Source: Rickettsia typhi
Lineage (GTDB): Bacteria > Pseudomonadota > Alphaproteobacteria > Rickettsiales > Deianiraeaceae
Assembly: GCA_945898725.1 (NCBI GenBank)
Contig: CAMDIK010000008.1
Span: forward strand, 1-51,403
DNA: 51,403 nt
Direction: 5' to 3'
The position numbers and the translations under genes are program-made. This document shows positions 8,285 to 17,583 of the stretch, piece after piece (position 1 is the stretch's first letter; every line of letters begins with the position of its first letter). The notes beneath the pieces are model-generated. The model worked only from the letters and a program-made list of their open reading frames with translations. It searched no databases and was not told where the DNA came from.

Positions 8285-9118
8285 TTACCAAGATTTTGAC
8301 AGGTTGTCAATGGCTTTCATTTTTGCTAGAGTTTGCTCCAAATTTTCCAATTCCAACATACAAGGTCCATCGCTTGGCGCGCAGGATGGATTTTCATGCA
8401 CTTCTGCGAAAATTCCAGCAATTTTTGTTGCTGCCAGGGCAGATCTTGCAAGCAATTCAACAAATCTGCGTTCGCCCCCACTTGCACCGCCAAGCCCACC
8501 AGGTTGCTGAACGGAATGAGTTGCATCAAACACAACAGGATAGCCAAAATCGCGCATAATTTGCAGTCCGCGCATGTCTGAAACCAGAGTATTATAACCA
8601 AAACTTGTACCACGATCAGTTAGCATTACGTTTTTATTGCCAAAATATTCCATTTTTTCAATGATATTCTTCGTGTCCCACGGGGCTAAAAATTGTCCTT
8701 TTTTGATATTCACAACCTTGCCGGTTTTTGCCGCGGCTTCAAGTAAATCTGTTTGACGGCATAAAAATGCAGGAATTTGCAAAACATCAACGGCTGAAGC
8801 TAGAATTTCGCATTGCTCTTCCTTGTGAACATCGGTTAAAATGGGGCAACCAATTTGCGTCTTTACAGTTTCAAAAATTTTCAATGCTGCCTCCAAGCCA
8901 ACCCCGCGCGTGCTTTTTGCGCTACTTCTATTTGCCTTATCAAAAGATGACTTAAAAATGTAATTAATGCCAAGTTTGCTGCAGATTTTTGAAACCCTTT
9001 CGGCAATCATCAAGCTGTGCTCAAGTGACTCAATTTGACATGGTCCGGCAATTAAAAACATTGGAGCATCGTTACTTACAGTAAAATTTCCTATTTTCAC
9101 CTGTTGCATATACATCAT
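8285..9118 (-). CDS. kdsA: 3-deoxy-8-phosphooctulonate synthase, metal-dependent type
   Basis: KdsA condenses phosphoenolpyruvate with arabinose 5-phosphate to Kdo-8-phosphate, the precursor of the LPS inner core sugar. The 277-residue protein carries the expected blocks: [11 protein letters not shown] (Cys27), [64 protein letters not shown] and [14 protein letters not shown]. Cys27 in GPC, with the His, Glu and Asp in the later blocks, marks the metal-dependent class (Aquifex type) rather than the E. coli type with Asn. ATG 9118 is used; in-frame ATGs follow at 9115 and 9109. It lies 79 bases downstream of zapE. The organism therefore makes Kdo, implying LPS of some form. Confidence 0.95.
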   Translation of the reverse strand: MMYMQQVKIGNFTVSNDAPMFLIAGPCQIESLEHSLMIAERVSKICSKLGINYIFKSSFDKANRSSAKSTRGVGLEAALKIFETVKTQIGCPILTDVHKEEQCEILASAVDVLQIPAFLCRQTDLLEAAAKTGKVVNIKKGQFLAPWDTKNIIEKMEYFGNKNVMLTDRGTSFGYNTLVSDMRGLQIMRDFGYPVVFDATHSVQQPGGLGGASGGERRFVELLARSALAATKIAGIFAEVHENPSCAPSDGPCMLELENLEQTLAKMKAIDNLSKSW

Positions 9119-9197
9119 TAATTATTAAAGATTTCCTACAAGAATAAAATCAATAGTCAAGTATATCTGCAAAAAAAAACATCAAATAAGAGGTGAT

Positions 9198-10271
9198 TTA
9201 CAGCTGATCTATCTCATGCAGCCTGGAAAAGCAGCGGTGCACCTGGGGTAAAACTTCTGAAATTTTCTCATCTATATGCCCTTGATAGTCAAATAACATA
9301 GTAAAATATGCAGTGTTTTTCGCTTCATAAATTTCATCTACCAGCCAGATAAATCGCCTCCAGGCATCTATTCCATCTTCAATTTTCGGCTTATTTACCA
9401 TATAAACCAAGATATTATCAAAATGTTTGCAAATTTCCCGATAATCATTATATGCATAATTTTTTAGGCAAAATTCACGAAAATCAAGCAGGGCTATGCC
9501 GTTAATATGCGGCACATTTACAACCCTTCCGCTCACATTAATTTCCTTGCGCAAAATGCCTTGCATGCTAATGCTATTTTCCAAATTCAGCAAGCGCGGC
9601 AGGAGATTTTCTTCTAAAAATTGCACATTTTCAGGCTCATCCAGCACCTCAAAAATCTTGTGATTTTTTATATAATCCGGGTCATTTAAGTGAATTTTTC
9701 GGTAGTCTAGCGGGTGATCTAGCGAAAATATGTGCATATTTCCCTCTATTACCTCAATTAATTCAAGAAATTTGTCTCTTTGAAGTCCATTTTTATATAA
9801 ATCACAGGGTTTTGTATTGGAAGTTATAATCAAAATGCACCCGCGTCCCAGTAAATAAAGCAAAAATCTGCGCATCACAACACTTGTTACAATATCCAAA
9901 ACTTCAAATTCATCTATGCACATTAGCCCTAGCTTTTTGTGCTTTTTTTGCACATATATCATTGGGTCGTCATACTGAAGATTTTTCCCTTCAATCATTA
10001 GATTATTTATATAATTTACCAGGCTATTAAAATGAAGGCGCAGTTTATTTTTGATTATGCTATTGGCAAAAAATAAGTCCATCATTGCAGTTTTCCCCCT
10101 ACCAACCGAGCCGTAAATATAAACACCGGATATAGCTTTTTTTCTAAATGGAATGCTAAATCTGCCGGCAGGAATTAGATATTTTGATAAAATTTCCAAC
10201 AAATTCACCTGTGCCGCATCATATTTTAGTTCACCGGCATCAACTTTTTTCTGATATTTCTCAACTAGCAC
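9198..10271 (-). CDS. zapE: AFG1/ZapE-family ATPase
   Basis: A 357-residue AFG1-like ATPase. The P-loop is YGSVGRGKTAMMDLFF (about residues 53-68, family GxVGRGKTmLMDlF), followed by RLHFNSL (family RvHFh.Fm) and a Walker B LMCIDEFEVLDI (family CFDEFqVtDI). In bacteria the homologue ZapE acts on the division ring; in mitochondria AFG1/LACE1 assists turnover of respiratory proteins. The start is GTG 10271, overlapping the tadA stop by 7 bases (GTGCTAG), so gatA-tadA-zapE form one tightly overlapped operon. Confidence 0.9.
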   Translation of the reverse strand: MLVEKYQKKVDAGELKYDAAQVNLLEILSKYLIPAGRFSIPFRKKAISGVYIYGSVGRGKTAMMDLFFANSIIKNKLRLHFNSLVNYINNLMIEGKNLQYDDPMIYVQKKHKKLGLMCIDEFEVLDIVTSVVMRRFLLYLLGRGCILIITSNTKPCDLYKNGLQRDKFLELIEVIEGNMHIFSLDHPLDYRKIHLNDPDYIKNHKIFEVLDEPENVQFLEENLLPRLLNLENSISMQGILRKEINVSGRVVNVPHINGIALLDFREFCLKNYAYNDYREICKHFDNILVYMVNKPKIEDGIDAWRRFIWLVDEIYEAKNTAYFTMLFDYQGHIDEKISEVLPQVHRCFSRLHEIDQL

Positions 10272-10717
10272 CGCAGTTTTTGAAAAAAACTATCAAGTAA
10301 TTCTTGGCACTCCAGTTCCATAATATCACCATATACCTCCGGGGTAAAATTTACCAATTTATTTTGGTAAATGCGCGCGCCATTTAAAATAGCGCCAAAT
10401 CTTCTGTCTTCCGCGCCGATATATACACGGGAAATTTTGCTATTTGCAATTGCACCGGCGCACATGTAACATGGCTCCAATGTTACATAAAGCGAGCAAC
10501 CAGTAAGGCTTTTTTGCTTTAACTTTCGCAGTGCGCGAAATATTGCAATATTTTCGGCGTGCATCATAGGGTTTTTGCATTTTTCAACCATATTACTTCC
10601 GGTTGATATTATTTCCCCGGCAGAATTTACAATAATCGCGCCAACAGGTATTTCAGAATTTTTATAAGCAATTCTGGCTTGATTTAGCGCTTCGCGCATG
10701 TAAACATTGTCAAACAT
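10265..10717 (-). CDS. tadA: tRNA-specific adenosine deaminase
   Basis: TadA converts A34 to inosine in tRNA-Arg(ACG). From ATG 10717 the protein has 150 residues and both zinc-site motifs of the cytidine deaminase fold: HAE (His53, Glu55) and PCYMCAGAI (Cys83, Cys86). IPVGAIIV is the usual first strand. The frame is open upstream to 10747, but that would extend 38 bases into gatA. ATG 10717 gives an 8-base overlap and the normal family N-terminus (FDNVYMREALNQA). Confidence 0.95.
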   Translation of the reverse strand: MFDNVYMREALNQARIAYKNSEIPVGAIIVNSAGEIISTGSNMVEKCKNPMMHAENIAIFRALRKLKQKSLTGCSLYVTLEPCYMCAGAIANSKISRVYIGAEDRRFGAILNGARIYQNKLVNFTPEVYGDIMELECQELLDSFFQKLRC

Positions 10718-12164
10718 TATTGTATATTTTTTCAACTTCCTTGGCAATTTGATACATCATTGCATCATTTAATCTTTGAGTTACAACTTGCATTCCAATA
10801 GGCAAGCCTTCGCTGGAAAGCCCGCATGGAATTGAAATTCCCGGCAACCCGGCAAGATTCACAGGCACGGTATATATATCATTTAGATAGGTTAGAATAG
10901 GATTTTCCTGCTTATCATTAATTCCAAATGCAACATTTGGCGTAGTTGGGAATATCATGCAATCAATTTTCTCAAATGCGGCATCGAATTCGTTTTTGAT
11001 AACACGCCTAACACGCATCGCTTTATCATATTGCTCGTGATAATTTTCCGATGCCAAAACGTAATTTCCAATCATTATTCTGCGACGCACTTCCTCACCA
11101 AAGCCTTCAGTTCTGCTTTTTAAGTACAAATCGCTGATATTTACAACATCTTCCGCGCGATGCCCATATCTTACTCCGTCAAATCTTGCTAAATTTGAAG
11201 ACGCTTCTGCCGGGGTGATGGTGTAATATACATTAATTGATTTTTCAACATTCGGAAGGTCAATTTCTATAACATTTGCGCCGGATTTACGGCAAAAATC
11301 AATCACATTATTCCAAACTTTTAGAATATCGGCATTAATTTTATCAGAGTGAAACTGCTTTGGAATTCCCACATTCAAACCCTTAATTCCATTGTTAATT
11401 GAGCTGGAAAAATTGTAATTTTCTGCTTGATACATCATGGAATCTCTGCCTGTAGAACCTGCAATTATTTCCATTAAATACGCTGCATCTGCAACATTTT
11501 TCGTGAGAAATCCCGCCTGATCAAATGAACTTGCATAGGCTATCATTCCATATCTTGAACACATTCCATAACTTGGTTTGACACCAACAAGATTGCAAAA
11601 AGCCGCCGGTTGACGAATTGAACCGCCGGTGTCAGAACCTGTGGCTGCAAGGCATAAATTTGCCGAAACGGCAACGGCAGATCCGCCGGAAGACCCACCC
11701 GGAACAAGATCTTTTTCAGGATTTTCCTTCTCCCGCCAGTTGTTAATACATTTTCCGAAATAACTCGTCATTGTTGTTGAGCCCATTGCAAATTCGTCCA
11801 TATTGGTTTTGCCCAAAAAAACTGCGCCTTCTTGCAGTAATTTCGCAGTAACATCTGATTCATAAGGGGGAATGAAGTTTTCCAACATGCGCGAACCGGC
11901 AGTTGTGCGGATATTTTTCGTGCAAAATATGTCTTTAATTGCCAGGGGAATTCCCTCAAGTTTGCCAATATTTCCTTGGGATATTTTGGAATCTGCCTGT
12001 TTTGCCGCATTAATTGCAGAATCTTCGCACACGGTGATATATGCGTTATGCTTGTCTTTGGCTATATTTCCAAGAAAAGCGCGCGTTAATTCTACCGAAG
12101 AAATCTCTTTATTTTTGAACTTCTCAAGCGTTGACAAAACAGTCCATTTTGAAACATCTGTCAT
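10710..12164 (-). CDS. gatA: Aspartyl/glutamyl-tRNA amidotransferase subunit A
   Basis: GatA is the glutaminase/amidase subunit of GatCAB, which turns Glu-tRNA(Gln) and Asp-tRNA(Asn) into the amidated forms. The 484-residue protein has the amidase Ser-cisSer-Lys triad: Lys77 in PLAIKDIF, Ser158 in GGSSGG and the nucleophile Ser182 in GSDTGGSIRQPA. The family end PVNLAGLPGISIPCG is intact. gatC and gatB are not adjacent; instead tadA and zapE follow with overlapping starts. The separation from gatCB is typical of the broken operons seen in reduced alphaproteobacterial genomes. Confidence 0.97.
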   Translation of the reverse strand: MTDVSKWTVLSTLEKFKNKEISSVELTRAFLGNIAKDKHNAYITVCEDSAINAAKQADSKISQGNIGKLEGIPLAIKDIFCTKNIRTTAGSRMLENFIPPYESDVTAKLLQEGAVFLGKTNMDEFAMGSTTMTSYFGKCINNWREKENPEKDLVPGGSSGGSAVAVSANLCLAATGSDTGGSIRQPAAFCNLVGVKPSYGMCSRYGMIAYASSFDQAGFLTKNVADAAYLMEIIAGSTGRDSMMYQAENYNFSSSINNGIKGLNVGIPKQFHSDKINADILKVWNNVIDFCRKSGANVIEIDLPNVEKSINVYYTITPAEASSNLARFDGVRYGHRAEDVVNISDLYLKSRTEGFGEEVRRRIMIGNYVLASENYHEQYDKAMRVRRVIKNEFDAAFEKIDCMIFPTTPNVAFGINDKQENPILTYLNDIYTVPVNLAGLPGISIPCGLSSEGLPIGMQVVTQRLNDAMMYQIAKEVEKIYNNV

Positions 12165-12206
12165 TTATATATAACATAACCCACCCCCAGTCAAACAAAA
12201 TGAATT

Positions 12207-13334
12207 TTATTTGCAAGTATTTTGAAAATTATTCACAATTCTTTCACAAATTTCCCGTTTGTGCTTGTAAATTAGAGATTTAATTTGGTTTGGTGGAAGA
12301 TTCGTATAGTCAATTTCCAGGCGCGGAATTTGCGCATCTTGCAAGATTTTTAAGATCTCAAACGGCACATTTTCCGGGGTGTTTAGCATATACATTTGGG
12401 CCGATAAATCTGCACCGTAGTGAATAAAGCTATCTATTACATCGTAATTTAACTGCAATTTTGCCTTCTGCAAAAGGCTTTTCTGCTTGGAATTTAGACA
12501 AAAATCTTGAAAATTTTGATGAAAAAGCGAAGCAAATTTAATCTCATTTATTGGCATGGAAATGGGGAAATGCACTGATAATTGCTCAATTTTTTCTATT
12601 ATATCAATCTGCGCACCGGGTATAATATATTGCAAAATTTGCGCATCTTGCATGGTTTTTAAAGTATTGTACGATGGGTAATTTAGCATTTTTTCCATCT
12701 CATTTTTAATTCTTTCCTTGGAAATTATTTTCATATCTGGCGCGTATTTCTGACATATTTTAGTTATATCTGGGCTGATATTCTGAAAAATATTGCAAAA
12801 GCGAAAATATCGCAATATTCGCAGATAATCCTCGGTAATTCTTGCATGAATATCGCCAATAAATCGGATATTTTTAGAGTTTAAATCATCAATTCCATGG
12901 TGATAATCTGAAATATTTCCGTCCAAATCGCAATAAAGCGCATTTACCGTAAAATCTCTGCGCATTGAATCTTCCTCAAAACTTGCGCAAAATTCCACTG
13001 TCGCGCCCCTGCCAAATGTTAGAATATCCCTTCTGGTGCTTGTGATTTCAAACATTTTACCGGTATATTTGTCAATCAAACATAGGGTTCCATATTGCTC
13101 GCCGCCAAGATCTTTAATAACAATTCTCTCAATATTCGATAATTTTGCCCTAATTTCCCGGGGATTTGCAGTAGTAGAAAGGTCTATATCGCAATTATTT
13201 TGCAAAATATTTAGCAAGCCGTCCCGCACAAAACCGCCCACAATTTTTACCGAATTTGGGTAAAGATTTTGAGTAATAATATGCAAAAAATCTAACACTT
13301 CCCTAGGTATTTTAGTAATAAAATTAATTATCAT
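12207..13334 (-). CDS. CCA tRNA nucleotidyltransferase / poly(A) polymerase family
   Basis: A class II nucleotidyltransferase of about 375 residues. Family blocks in order are VGGFVRDGLL, the catalytic CDIDLSTTA (two Asp for metals), EITSTRRDI, EEDSMRRDFTVNALYCD, DDLNSKNIRFIGD and ITEDYLRILRYFRF (neck). It adds CCA to tRNA 3' ends or A residues to RNA; the two activities cannot be separated by reading. ATG 13334 (MIINFITKIPREV) is preferred over the upstream TTG 13388. The start region is divergent from the TAXI lipoprotein gene. The tRNA-Asp gene in this window already encodes CCA. Confidence 0.92.
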   Translation of the reverse strand: MIINFITKIPREVLDFLHIITQNLYPNSVKIVGGFVRDGLLNILQNNCDIDLSTTANPREIRAKLSNIERIVIKDLGGEQYGTLCLIDKYTGKMFEITSTRRDILTFGRGATVEFCASFEEDSMRRDFTVNALYCDLDGNISDYHHGIDDLNSKNIRFIGDIHARITEDYLRILRYFRFCNIFQNISPDITKICQKYAPDMKIISKERIKNEMEKMLNYPSYNTLKTMQDAQILQYIIPGAQIDIIEKIEQLSVHFPISMPINEIKFASLFHQNFQDFCLNSKQKSLLQKAKLQLNYDVIDSFIHYGADLSAQMYMLNTPENVPFEILKILQDAQIPRLEIDYTNLPPNQIKSLIYKHKREICERIVNNFQNTCK

Positions 13335-13405
13335 TAAATTTTCTTGCAAATTATTGCTAACTGTGTAGTTAGTTATTCTAAATAGCAAGTTTTATCGTGT
13401 TGTGC

Positions 13406-14497
13406 ATGTTGAGAATTGTAGTCACTTTAATATTAATTGTTAGCATTCTCGGGTGTAAACGTGAAAAGGCGCAATTATTTTTCGTAGCCTCATGGGGGGA
13501 TGTAAGTGTGAAAAATAGCAAAAAAAATACCCCTGTAAGTAAACCTGCAAAAAAACACCAGGGTCAAGCGGTTAAAAATAAGGTTAAGTCATCCGGAAAA
13601 AAGAAAAATGTTGTAAAAATACCAGCAAAAAAGAGCGAAAAACAAATGATAGTCATAGCTGGATCGCGCCCAAATACGGAAAAATTCAATGTTGCGGGAA
13701 ATATATGCAACTACCTCAATCAGCACCCCAAAAGTAATTTCCGTTGCTTTGTAGAAACTACCCCAAGTGTGAAATATAGCCTGCAAAATGCACATAAATA
13801 TGACTTTATTATCTCACAGACAAACCTAGATAAGAAATTTCAAAATAAACATAACGGGCTTACTTCGATGTTCTCATTGTACCCGGAGACATTTACGCTT
13901 ATAGTTGGTAAAGATTCCGGAATTAATAGCATTTCTGACTTAAAAGGGAAAAAGGTGTATGTTTCATCAGATATTAGCTCTGCAAATCTTGCATTTAACA
14001 AAGTTTTAGAATCTGTAAAAATTAAGCCAAAAAATGTGGAAATTAAATCTGGCGCAAATGCCTCTTACAGACTTTGCGAGGGTAGAATTGATGCGATATT
14101 TACAGATATTCGTCACCCGGACGTTGACATTATAACTTTTATCAATCATTGCGGGGCTAGGTTAATACCGTTACAGGGTAAGGGTATTGCCAATTTAATT
14201 AAGAATTATAATGAATATATTAAGGCGGAAATTCCTGGCGGAGTATATACTTCTTACCCGCAAAGCATTAAATCCTTCGGAATTATGACAAATTTAATTG
14301 CAACTTCAAGGGTAAGTGATGCAACCGCGTTTGAAATTACGAAATTAATTTTTGACGATTTGGAAAAATTTAAAACCTCCGACCCTGCCTTGCTAGACCT
14401 AACGCCAGGGCAAATGACCGTTATGAACCAGGGGCTGATATTTTCAATACACGCAGGCGCTAGGAAATATTATAAAGAAAATTCTATTAAGCACTAG
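13406..14497 (+). CDS. TAXI-family solute-binding lipoprotein
   Basis: From ATG 13406 the protein starts with a lipoprotein signal (SILGC, Cys17), then a Lys/Ser-rich linker at about residues 30-75, then a periplasmic binding fold. The fold has TAXI/TRAP-type features: IVIAGSRPNTEKFNVAG near the start, ISDLKGKKVYVSSDISS (family 'dLkGKrV.vG..gsg'), GRIDAIFTDIRHP, and GVYTSYPQSIKSFGIMTNL (family 'y.g...dv.tv....lv'). TAXI proteins feed tripartite TRAP transporters. No TRAP permease is in the window, and the lipid anchor plus long basic linker is unusual. The next gene, ruvC, begins right after the stop, so this gene leads a five-gene operon. GTG 13397 is the alternative start. Confidence 0.75.
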   Translation: MLRIVVTLILIVSILGCKREKAQLFFVASWGDVSVKNSKKNTPVSKPAKKHQGQAVKNKVKSSGKKKNVVKIPAKKSEKQMIVIAGSRPNTEKFNVAGNICNYLNQHPKSNFRCFVETTPSVKYSLQNAHKYDFIISQTNLDKKFQNKHNGLTSMFSLYPETFTLIVGKDSGINSISDLKGKKVYVSSDISSANLAFNKVLESVKIKPKNVEIKSGANASYRLCEGRIDAIFTDIRHPDVDIITFINHCGARLIPLQGKGIANLIKNYNEYIKAEIPGGVYTSYPQSIKSFGIMTNLIATSRVSDATAFEITKLIFDDLEKFKTSDPALLDLTPGQMTVMNQGLIFSIHAGARKYYKENSIKH

Positions 14498-14998
14498 ATG
14501 ATTATTTTTGGAATCGACCCATCGCTAAATTCCTGTGGATATTGTTTAATTTCCGTGGAAAATAACCAAATTCGCGCTATATTCAATGGCACAATAAAAC
14601 ACAAAAAAGATGCGGAATTCTTAGATAAGTTAAAAGAAATTTACACCATAATAGCAGAAAAAATCAAGGAAAAATCCATAGATTACCTTGCAATTGAGGA
14701 AACATTTGTAAATTCCAACCCACGAACTTCGCTAAAACTTGGAATGGTGCGGGGAATTTGCGTTGCAGCGGGAATAAACTGCAATATTTCCACAAAAAAT
14801 ATCCGAGAATACGAGCCGAGATTGATAAAAAAAACCATAACCGGAAATGGCGCGGCAGACAAAACCCAGGTAGACTATATGATAAAAAAAATGATATCCA
14901 ATTTTGCACCCGGAAGCGATGATGAATCTGACGCAGCTGGCGTTGCAATCACCTGTTATATGCTTGAAAATTCTCCCTTGGCGAAATATGGAAAATAA
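14498..14998 (+). CDS. ruvC: Holliday junction resolvase RuvC
   Basis: RuvC cuts Holliday junctions moved by RuvAB. The 166-residue protein has the catalytic acids: Asp7 in FGIDPSL, Glu67/68 in LAIEETF and Asp141/142/145 in GSDDESDAAGVAI, plus the family stretch SLKLGMVRGICVAAG. Its ATG follows the TAG of the TAXI gene directly and its end overlaps ruvX by 11 bases. ruvA and ruvB are not linked here. Confidence 0.96.
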   Translation: MIIFGIDPSLNSCGYCLISVENNQIRAIFNGTIKHKKDAEFLDKLKEIYTIIAEKIKEKSIDYLAIEETFVNSNPRTSLKLGMVRGICVAAGINCNISTKNIREYEPRLIKKTITGNGAADKTQVDYMIKKMISNFAPGSDDESDAAGVAITCYMLENSPLAKYGK

Positions 14999-15581
14999 AC
15001 GTATTATCACTGAAAATATTGAAGAATTTGCAAGTGTCTTGCCAAGAATTGGTGTAATAATTTCGCTGGATTACGGGGCAAGGAAAATTGGCATAGCAGT
15101 GACGGACCGCGAAAGAATTATTGCAAGCCCGCTAACTACAAAAACCACTGAAGAATTTGAGTTTTTTCTGGAAAACTTCATGCAAAATACGCAAGTTGCA
15201 GGAATTGTAATTGGAATTCCGCTGGATTCCTACGGAATGCATGACAAAAGAACCGATGTTGTTGGGGAATTTGCGAAAAGAATCCATTTTAATATCAATC
15301 TTCCAATTTTACTTGTTGATGAGCGAATGACAACCAGGCTGGCGCAAACTTCCATGTTGTATCTTGGAGATTTTGGCAAAACTTCACTAATTCATTCAAA
15401 GCAAAAACTAAGCAAGAAAATCACGCAGAATGTATCTTGGAAACAAAAACAAGGCAGCGAAAGGGTGAATAAAAAGATCAAGGTAAACATAAATACTGTT
15501 GACTTTTCAGATGACTCCGAGGCAGCATGTGCTATATTAGATCTTGCCCTTACAATGCTTGGTAATTTACAGGAAAAATGA
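14988..15581 (+). CDS. ruvX: YqgF/RuvX-family RNase H-like nuclease with an insertion
   Basis: YqgF proteins are RNase H-fold nucleases linked to 16S rRNA 5'-end processing and called putative Holliday junction resolvases. Motifs: SLDYGARKIGIAV (family LD.Gt+riGvAv), GIVIGIPLDSYG, LLVDERMTT and DDSEAACAILDLAL. From ATG 14988 it is 197 residues, longer than the usual 140-160. The excess is a Lys/Gln-rich segment of roughly 35 residues between DERMTT and DDSEAA (about residues 138-172), where the family normally has a short basic helix. The frame is open upstream to 14904, inside ruvC, but ATG 14988 fits the family. It overlaps ruvC by 11 bases and the next gene by 4. Confidence 0.88.
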   Translation: MENKRIITENIEEFASVLPRIGVIISLDYGARKIGIAVTDRERIIASPLTTKTTEEFEFFLENFMQNTQVAGIVIGIPLDSYGMHDKRTDVVGEFAKRIHFNINLPILLVDERMTTRLAQTSMLYLGDFGKTSLIHSKQKLSKKITQNVSWKQKQGSERVNKKIKVNINTVDFSDDSEAACAILDLALTMLGNLQEK

Positions 15582-16486
15582 AAAAATGTTTGTTAATTTT
15601 TACAATATTACTAACCCTTGCCACGCGAAATGCGAATGCTAATCAAGAATTTCAAGAAGCACTGGCAACTTGCTATTTCCAATATGCAAATCAGAGAGAA
15701 ATAGAAAATGCTAGTTCATCAGCGCTGAAATTTCGCAAGAAAATCAAGGAAATAGCAAGCAGTATACCTGCAATTCCACCGGAAAATCCCATGAACCTTG
15801 GCATCGATGTTGACGAAGGTTTGAATGAAATGATGCATAGTTATAAAATTTTAAATTCTATTATTATGGATGATGGCTTGATGGCAAAAGATCTCAATAT
15901 GATTGCGCATTTGCAATGTTTATACGATATTTGGATTGTTGAGCGCGAAGGAGATGTGTTAAGCCAGGCACATGCTCATGGCGCATATAAATTATTTCTG
16001 CATAATATTCAAAAATATGCACCTAATTACAATTTTCAGGAAAAGATTGTCACCCAGGACACCATAGATAATAACTACTGTTATGCGATTTTTTTTAACA
16101 AGGGTAAGTATATACCTAATCCGGAAAGCCGAGCAATTATTGAAAAAATTATCAACCAAAGTGGATATGTTGAGTATTATAATATTGTAATAACTGGCTA
16201 TATTGACTGGAGAGATGAACCGCATTATGGGAAAATTTTGACGAAGAAGCGCATGATTTTTATACGAGATTTGCTTTATAACAATGGTATTCCAAATATC
16301 AAAATTCGGGGCGTTCTTGAGGAGTTAAACAGGGAATCTGTGCTTAAAACAACTGCTGAAGAAGCAAGAAAGGCGAAGGTTTGCATTGTAAATACAAAAA
16401 TGCTTGGCTTTACGGGCAAGACTTTCATACAAAAGTTTGATTATACGCAAAAAGGCGAAAAAATTCAACTAATTCGAAAAAAGTAA
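15578..16486 (+). CDS. Exported protein with a divergent OmpA-like C-terminal domain
   Basis: A 302-residue protein with a Sec signal peptide (residues 1-21, cut near ANA/NQ). The N-terminal half is helical with no recognised family. The C-terminal part (about residues 168-270) resembles the OmpA/Pal peptidoglycan-binding fold: a strand CYAIFFNKGKYIP, helix SRAIIEKIINQSGY, strand YNIVITGYID, helix HYGKILTKKRMIFIRDLL and NIKIRGVLEELNR. The normal 'G+.D..G....N..LS..RA' is only partly kept, so the assignment is moderate. Its ATG overlaps the ruvX stop (ATGA). Likely periplasmic and involved in envelope structure. Confidence 0.6.
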   Translation: MKKCLLIFTILLTLATRNANANQEFQEALATCYFQYANQREIENASSSALKFRKKIKEIASSIPAIPPENPMNLGIDVDEGLNEMMHSYKILNSIIMDDGLMAKDLNMIAHLQCLYDIWIVEREGDVLSQAHAHGAYKLFLHNIQKYAPNYNFQEKIVTQDTIDNNYCYAIFFNKGKYIPNPESRAIIEKIINQSGYVEYYNIVITGYIDWRDEPHYGKILTKKRMIFIRDLLYNNGIPNIKIRGVLEELNRESVLKTTAEEARKAKVCIVNTKMLGFTGKTFIQKFDYTQKGEKIQLIRKK

Positions 16487-16523
16487 TTTACTTTTATTTA
16501 CCCCACTCTAACCTAAATTAGAT

Positions 16524-17528
16524 TTGTGTAATTCAGTGCATAAAATTCTTATTTTAATTGACACCAGGGCTAGTAATACCAAGCAATCATTGGCATTGGC
16601 ATACATGCTTCAGGAAAATATTTCGTCCCCTGTGGAAATTGATGTCACAAATATAAATTTTACAAGCCTTGCCTCAATGCCAAATTTTACACTGCCACCG
16701 ATGCTTGCAGGAAGAATTAACAAACCAAGGTATTCAGAATATGATATTATAATTTCCACAGGCAGAAAACTTGCCAAAATGCTAAACCTGGCGAAGAAGC
16801 AATTTGGAAATGCCAACACCAAACTTATTACAATACTAAATCCCAATATGAAATTTAGTAATTTTGATGCGGTTTTGCTGCCAAATCATGATGATATTTT
16901 AGACAAAGATGATAATAATGTAGTGAATTTCAATGGATCGCTTGTCTATCTTGAAACAAAAGAAATCAAATTAGAATATAAAAAATGGAATACCGTGATC
17001 AACAGATTTCATAAACCTTATATTGGTTTAATTATTGGTGGAGATTCAAAACATGGCAAGTTAAAATATCAAGATTGTGAAGATTTAGTAAAAACAGCGA
17101 ATACCATTGCGCATAATATGGATGGAACATTGCTAATTACAACCTCCAGGCGAACTCCTGATTATTTTCAAGAAATTGCACGTAATAATTTAACTTGTTC
17201 TTACTATTTATTTGATTACAATAACGCGTGCAATCCCAAGCATAATCCATATACTGCATATCTTGGAATTTCAGATTACTTTATAATCACAGGTGACTCC
17301 ATCTCTATGATTTCAGAGTTATGCGAAACAAGTAAACCGGTATATCTTTATATAAATGGAATTTGTGGGAAGAAGCATTTAAAGTTTATTGAAATTACAA
17401 TACAAAATAATTCAACCAGAATACTTACTCCAGACCTGCACGTTTTAACAAAATTTACCAGCAAATCTATAAACAATAAGGCTATAATTGTGCAGAGAAT
17501 ACTGCAAAAAATAAATTTTTTAAAATAA
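16524..17528 (+). CDS. ELM1-family protein (mitochondrial fission ELM1-like, GT-B-type)
   Basis: A 334-residue protein matching the ELM1 family shared by Alphaproteobacteria and plants, where ELM1 recruits the fission dynamin to mitochondria; the bacterial role is not settled. Recognisable blocks: ILILIDTRASNTKQSLALA (family start), the central IGLIIGGDSKHG, GTLLITTSRRTP, and NPYTAYLGISDYFIITGDS followed by MISELCETSKPVYLY (family 'NPY...La.aD.ivvT.DSvsMvsEA.a.gkPV'). The fold is glycosyltransferase-B-like. TTG 16524 gives the longest form; GTG 16536 would start just before the family core. It is the last gene of the 13406-17528 operon. Confidence 0.85.
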   Translation: MCNSVHKILILIDTRASNTKQSLALAYMLQENISSPVEIDVTNINFTSLASMPNFTLPPMLAGRINKPRYSEYDIIISTGRKLAKMLNLAKKQFGNANTKLITILNPNMKFSNFDAVLLPNHDDILDKDDNNVVNFNGSLVYLETKEIKLEYKKWNTVINRFHKPYIGLIIGGDSKHGKLKYQDCEDLVKTANTIAHNMDGTLLITTSRRTPDYFQEIARNNLTCSYYLFDYNNACNPKHNPYTAYLGISDYFIITGDSISMISELCETSKPVYLYINGICGKKHLKFIEITIQNNSTRILTPDLHVLTKFTSKSINNKAIIVQRILQKINFLK

Positions 17529-17550
17529 TCTTGCAAATTATATCATAATA

Positions 17551-17562
17551 GTGTGCTATATT
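17551..17562 (+). promoter_or_regulatory. Extended -10 element before the prepilin-like gene
   Basis: GTGTGCTATATT, with -10 TATATT at 17557-17562 and TGn just upstream. No good -35 lies 17 bases away. The TGTGCTATA core is also found in the promoters at 38334-38362 and 50620-50648. Confidence 0.4.
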
Positions 17563-17583
17563 GATAATAATGTTGCATTCTAT

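Noticed and set aside
8227..8955. Several open frames on the plus strand opposite kdsA
   Set aside because: They are antisense to a clear kdsA gene, have no family features and no promoter.
15524..15540. TGTGCTATATTA, resembling the -10 of the orphan-gene promoters
   Set aside because: It is inside the ruvX coding region, with the next gene co-transcribed; no -35 at the right distance.
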